Assembly (NCBI GenBank): GCA_030770545.1 | Contig: CM061102.1 | Coordinates: forward strand, 10,157,501 to 10,221,500 | DNA length: 64,000 bases | Direction of reading: 5' to 3' | Origin: Macropodus opercularis | Taxonomy: Eukaryota > Chordata > Actinopteri > Anabantiformes > Osphronemidae | Part shown: positions 63,426 to 64,000 of the stretch, piece by piece | Layout of the letters: the number at the start of each line of letters is the position of its first letter | Position numbering within the stretch: position 1 is the first letter of the stretch | The notes under the pieces: model-generated | Databases searched by the model: none | Told to the model about the DNA's origin: nothing | The model's input: the letters and a program-made list of their open reading frames with translations, nothing else | Program-made: the position numbers and the translations under genes

Positions 63426-64000
63426 TACAGCAGCCTCAGCTCGGTGTAATGAACCAGCTGAAGGAGCAGCTGGAGGAGCGGACGCGCATTCTGCAGGCTG
63501 ACATTAAGACGCAGCAGCAGGAGTTGCACGACATCAAGGAGAAGCTTCACTTGGCCAATCTCCAGGTAAAACACGTAAAAACGCACGTACGAGGTGTTAT
63601 TAGCCAAATTAAAGAACGCCGTCATGCAACACTCACAGTAATGGGGAAATGACCCCACCTAGAGGCCAGCGTTGGTTTAGTTCAGCTAGTCTAAAAGCTG
63701 TATGACCCACATAACACACACGGACATGTAATGTTTGATGGACGTTAATGCTTCTTGAGTGAATGGATGGAAGATCGACTGTAGGACCCAAACACAGATT
63801 TAAACTCGGACTCAACACTCACTGTCATCTAACCTCACTTCCACACGTACAACACACTAACCAGTAAATCAACTCCTTCTACAATATATGCAGTCAAATA
63901 TTTGGGACACATATTTTTTAGGCAGGATTATTTATTGTCTGTTTGTGTGTGTGTGTGTTTTAGATGTTGCTTCAGCAGCCTATCAGCAATGACTTTGGCC
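56637..64000 (+). CDS. npas2: Neuronal PAS domain protein 2 (CLOCK-family bHLH-PAS), 3' end cut by the window
   Basis: NPAS2 pairs with BMAL1 to activate E-box genes of the circadian clock. Coding exons: 56637-56692 (exon from 56493), 57536-57592, 57978-58132, 58284-58375, 58472-58561, 58838-58958, 60003-60116, 60258-60376, 61170-61252, 61332-61438, 61530-61677, 61757-61841, 61932-62055, 62781-62872, 62995-63081, 63341-63565 and 63964 onward. The bHLH is [21 protein letters not shown] then KMDKSTILQRTIDFL. PAS-A is around EALDGFLVALTTDGNIIYVSD. PAS-B includes [20 protein letters not shown] and [20 protein letters not shown]. A 22-glutamine tract (63359-63424) precedes the coiled coil LEERTRILQADIKTQQQEL. 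NPAS2 is favoured over CLOCK by MDEDEKDRAKRASRNK, VPTSSCNG and ERTRILQA. The usual NPAS2 start is 57561; the exon at 56637-56692 joins in phase and would add 26 residues (MDSLSDFGCP to CVDDL). Confidence 0.93.
63341..63430 (+). repeat. Polyglutamine-coding CAG/CAA tract in npas2
   Basis: After QQPQQH come 22 uninterrupted glutamine codons (63359-63424), then LQQPQ. CAG and CAA are mixed, with the longest pure CAG run only three codons, which should limit slippage. Confidence 0.9.

Overview
This is vertebrate nuclear DNA, almost certainly from a ray-finned (teleost) fish. The genes are split into short exons with GT-AG introns mostly of 70-1000 bases, and the proteins are close to human orthologues but clearly diverged. 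The compactness, few recognisable transposons, and scattered microsatellites suggest a small-genome, probably percomorph, species (inference).

Seven protein-coding loci can be read, in the order pls3 (+, 3' end only, 753-1506), cnga2 (+, 4632-7562), a RagA/B GTPase gene (-, 9492-11383), chmp1b (-, 13643-15924), tent5d-like (+, 19229-21502), brwd3 (-, 25806-37868, 40 coding exons) and npas2 (+, 56637 to beyond 64000). I assembled exons by hand from splice sites, reading frame and similarity to recalled family members. The summed coding lengths are in frame: cnga2 696 aa, Rag 315 aa, chmp1b 199 aa, tent5d-like 757 aa, brwd3 1764 aa. npas2 has at least 597 codons before the window ends.

Layout: pls3 ends at the left edge and cnga2 follows after about 3 kb. 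The Rag and chmp1b genes both run on the minus strand. chmp1b and tent5d-like are head to head over a CpG-rich region with CRE and E-box motifs (about 15.9-16.8 kb). tent5d-like and brwd3 are tail to tail across about 4.3 kb of 3' UTR and intergenic DNA. From 37.9 to 56.5 kb I see no recognisable coding exon, only two CpG-rich, promoter-like patches (about 40.6-41.0 and 51.6-52.3 kb) that could carry non-coding first exons of npas2.

The genes do not form one pathway: actin bundling (pls3), olfactory-type cyclic-nucleotide channel (cnga2), amino-acid sensing at the lysosome (Rag), ESCRT-III (chmp1b), poly(A) polymerase (tent5d-like), chromatin reading and ubiquitin-ligase targeting (brwd3), circadian transcription (npas2). 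Five of the seven have X-linked human counterparts (PLS3, CNGA2, RRAGB, TENT5D, BRWD3), so the block looks like ancestral linkage related to the mammalian X.

The most unusual observations are a roughly 360-residue acidic insertion inside the TENT5D catalytic fold, with a Ser-to-Ala change in its nucleotide-binding motif; a 22-glutamine tract in NPAS2 just before its coiled coil; tiny first coding exons in chmp1b (16 bases) and the Rag gene (27 bases); tandem splice sites in npas2; and oriented CTCF-like motifs around the middle genes. I found no CRISPR array, rRNA, tRNA, intact transposon or wholly new gene system.
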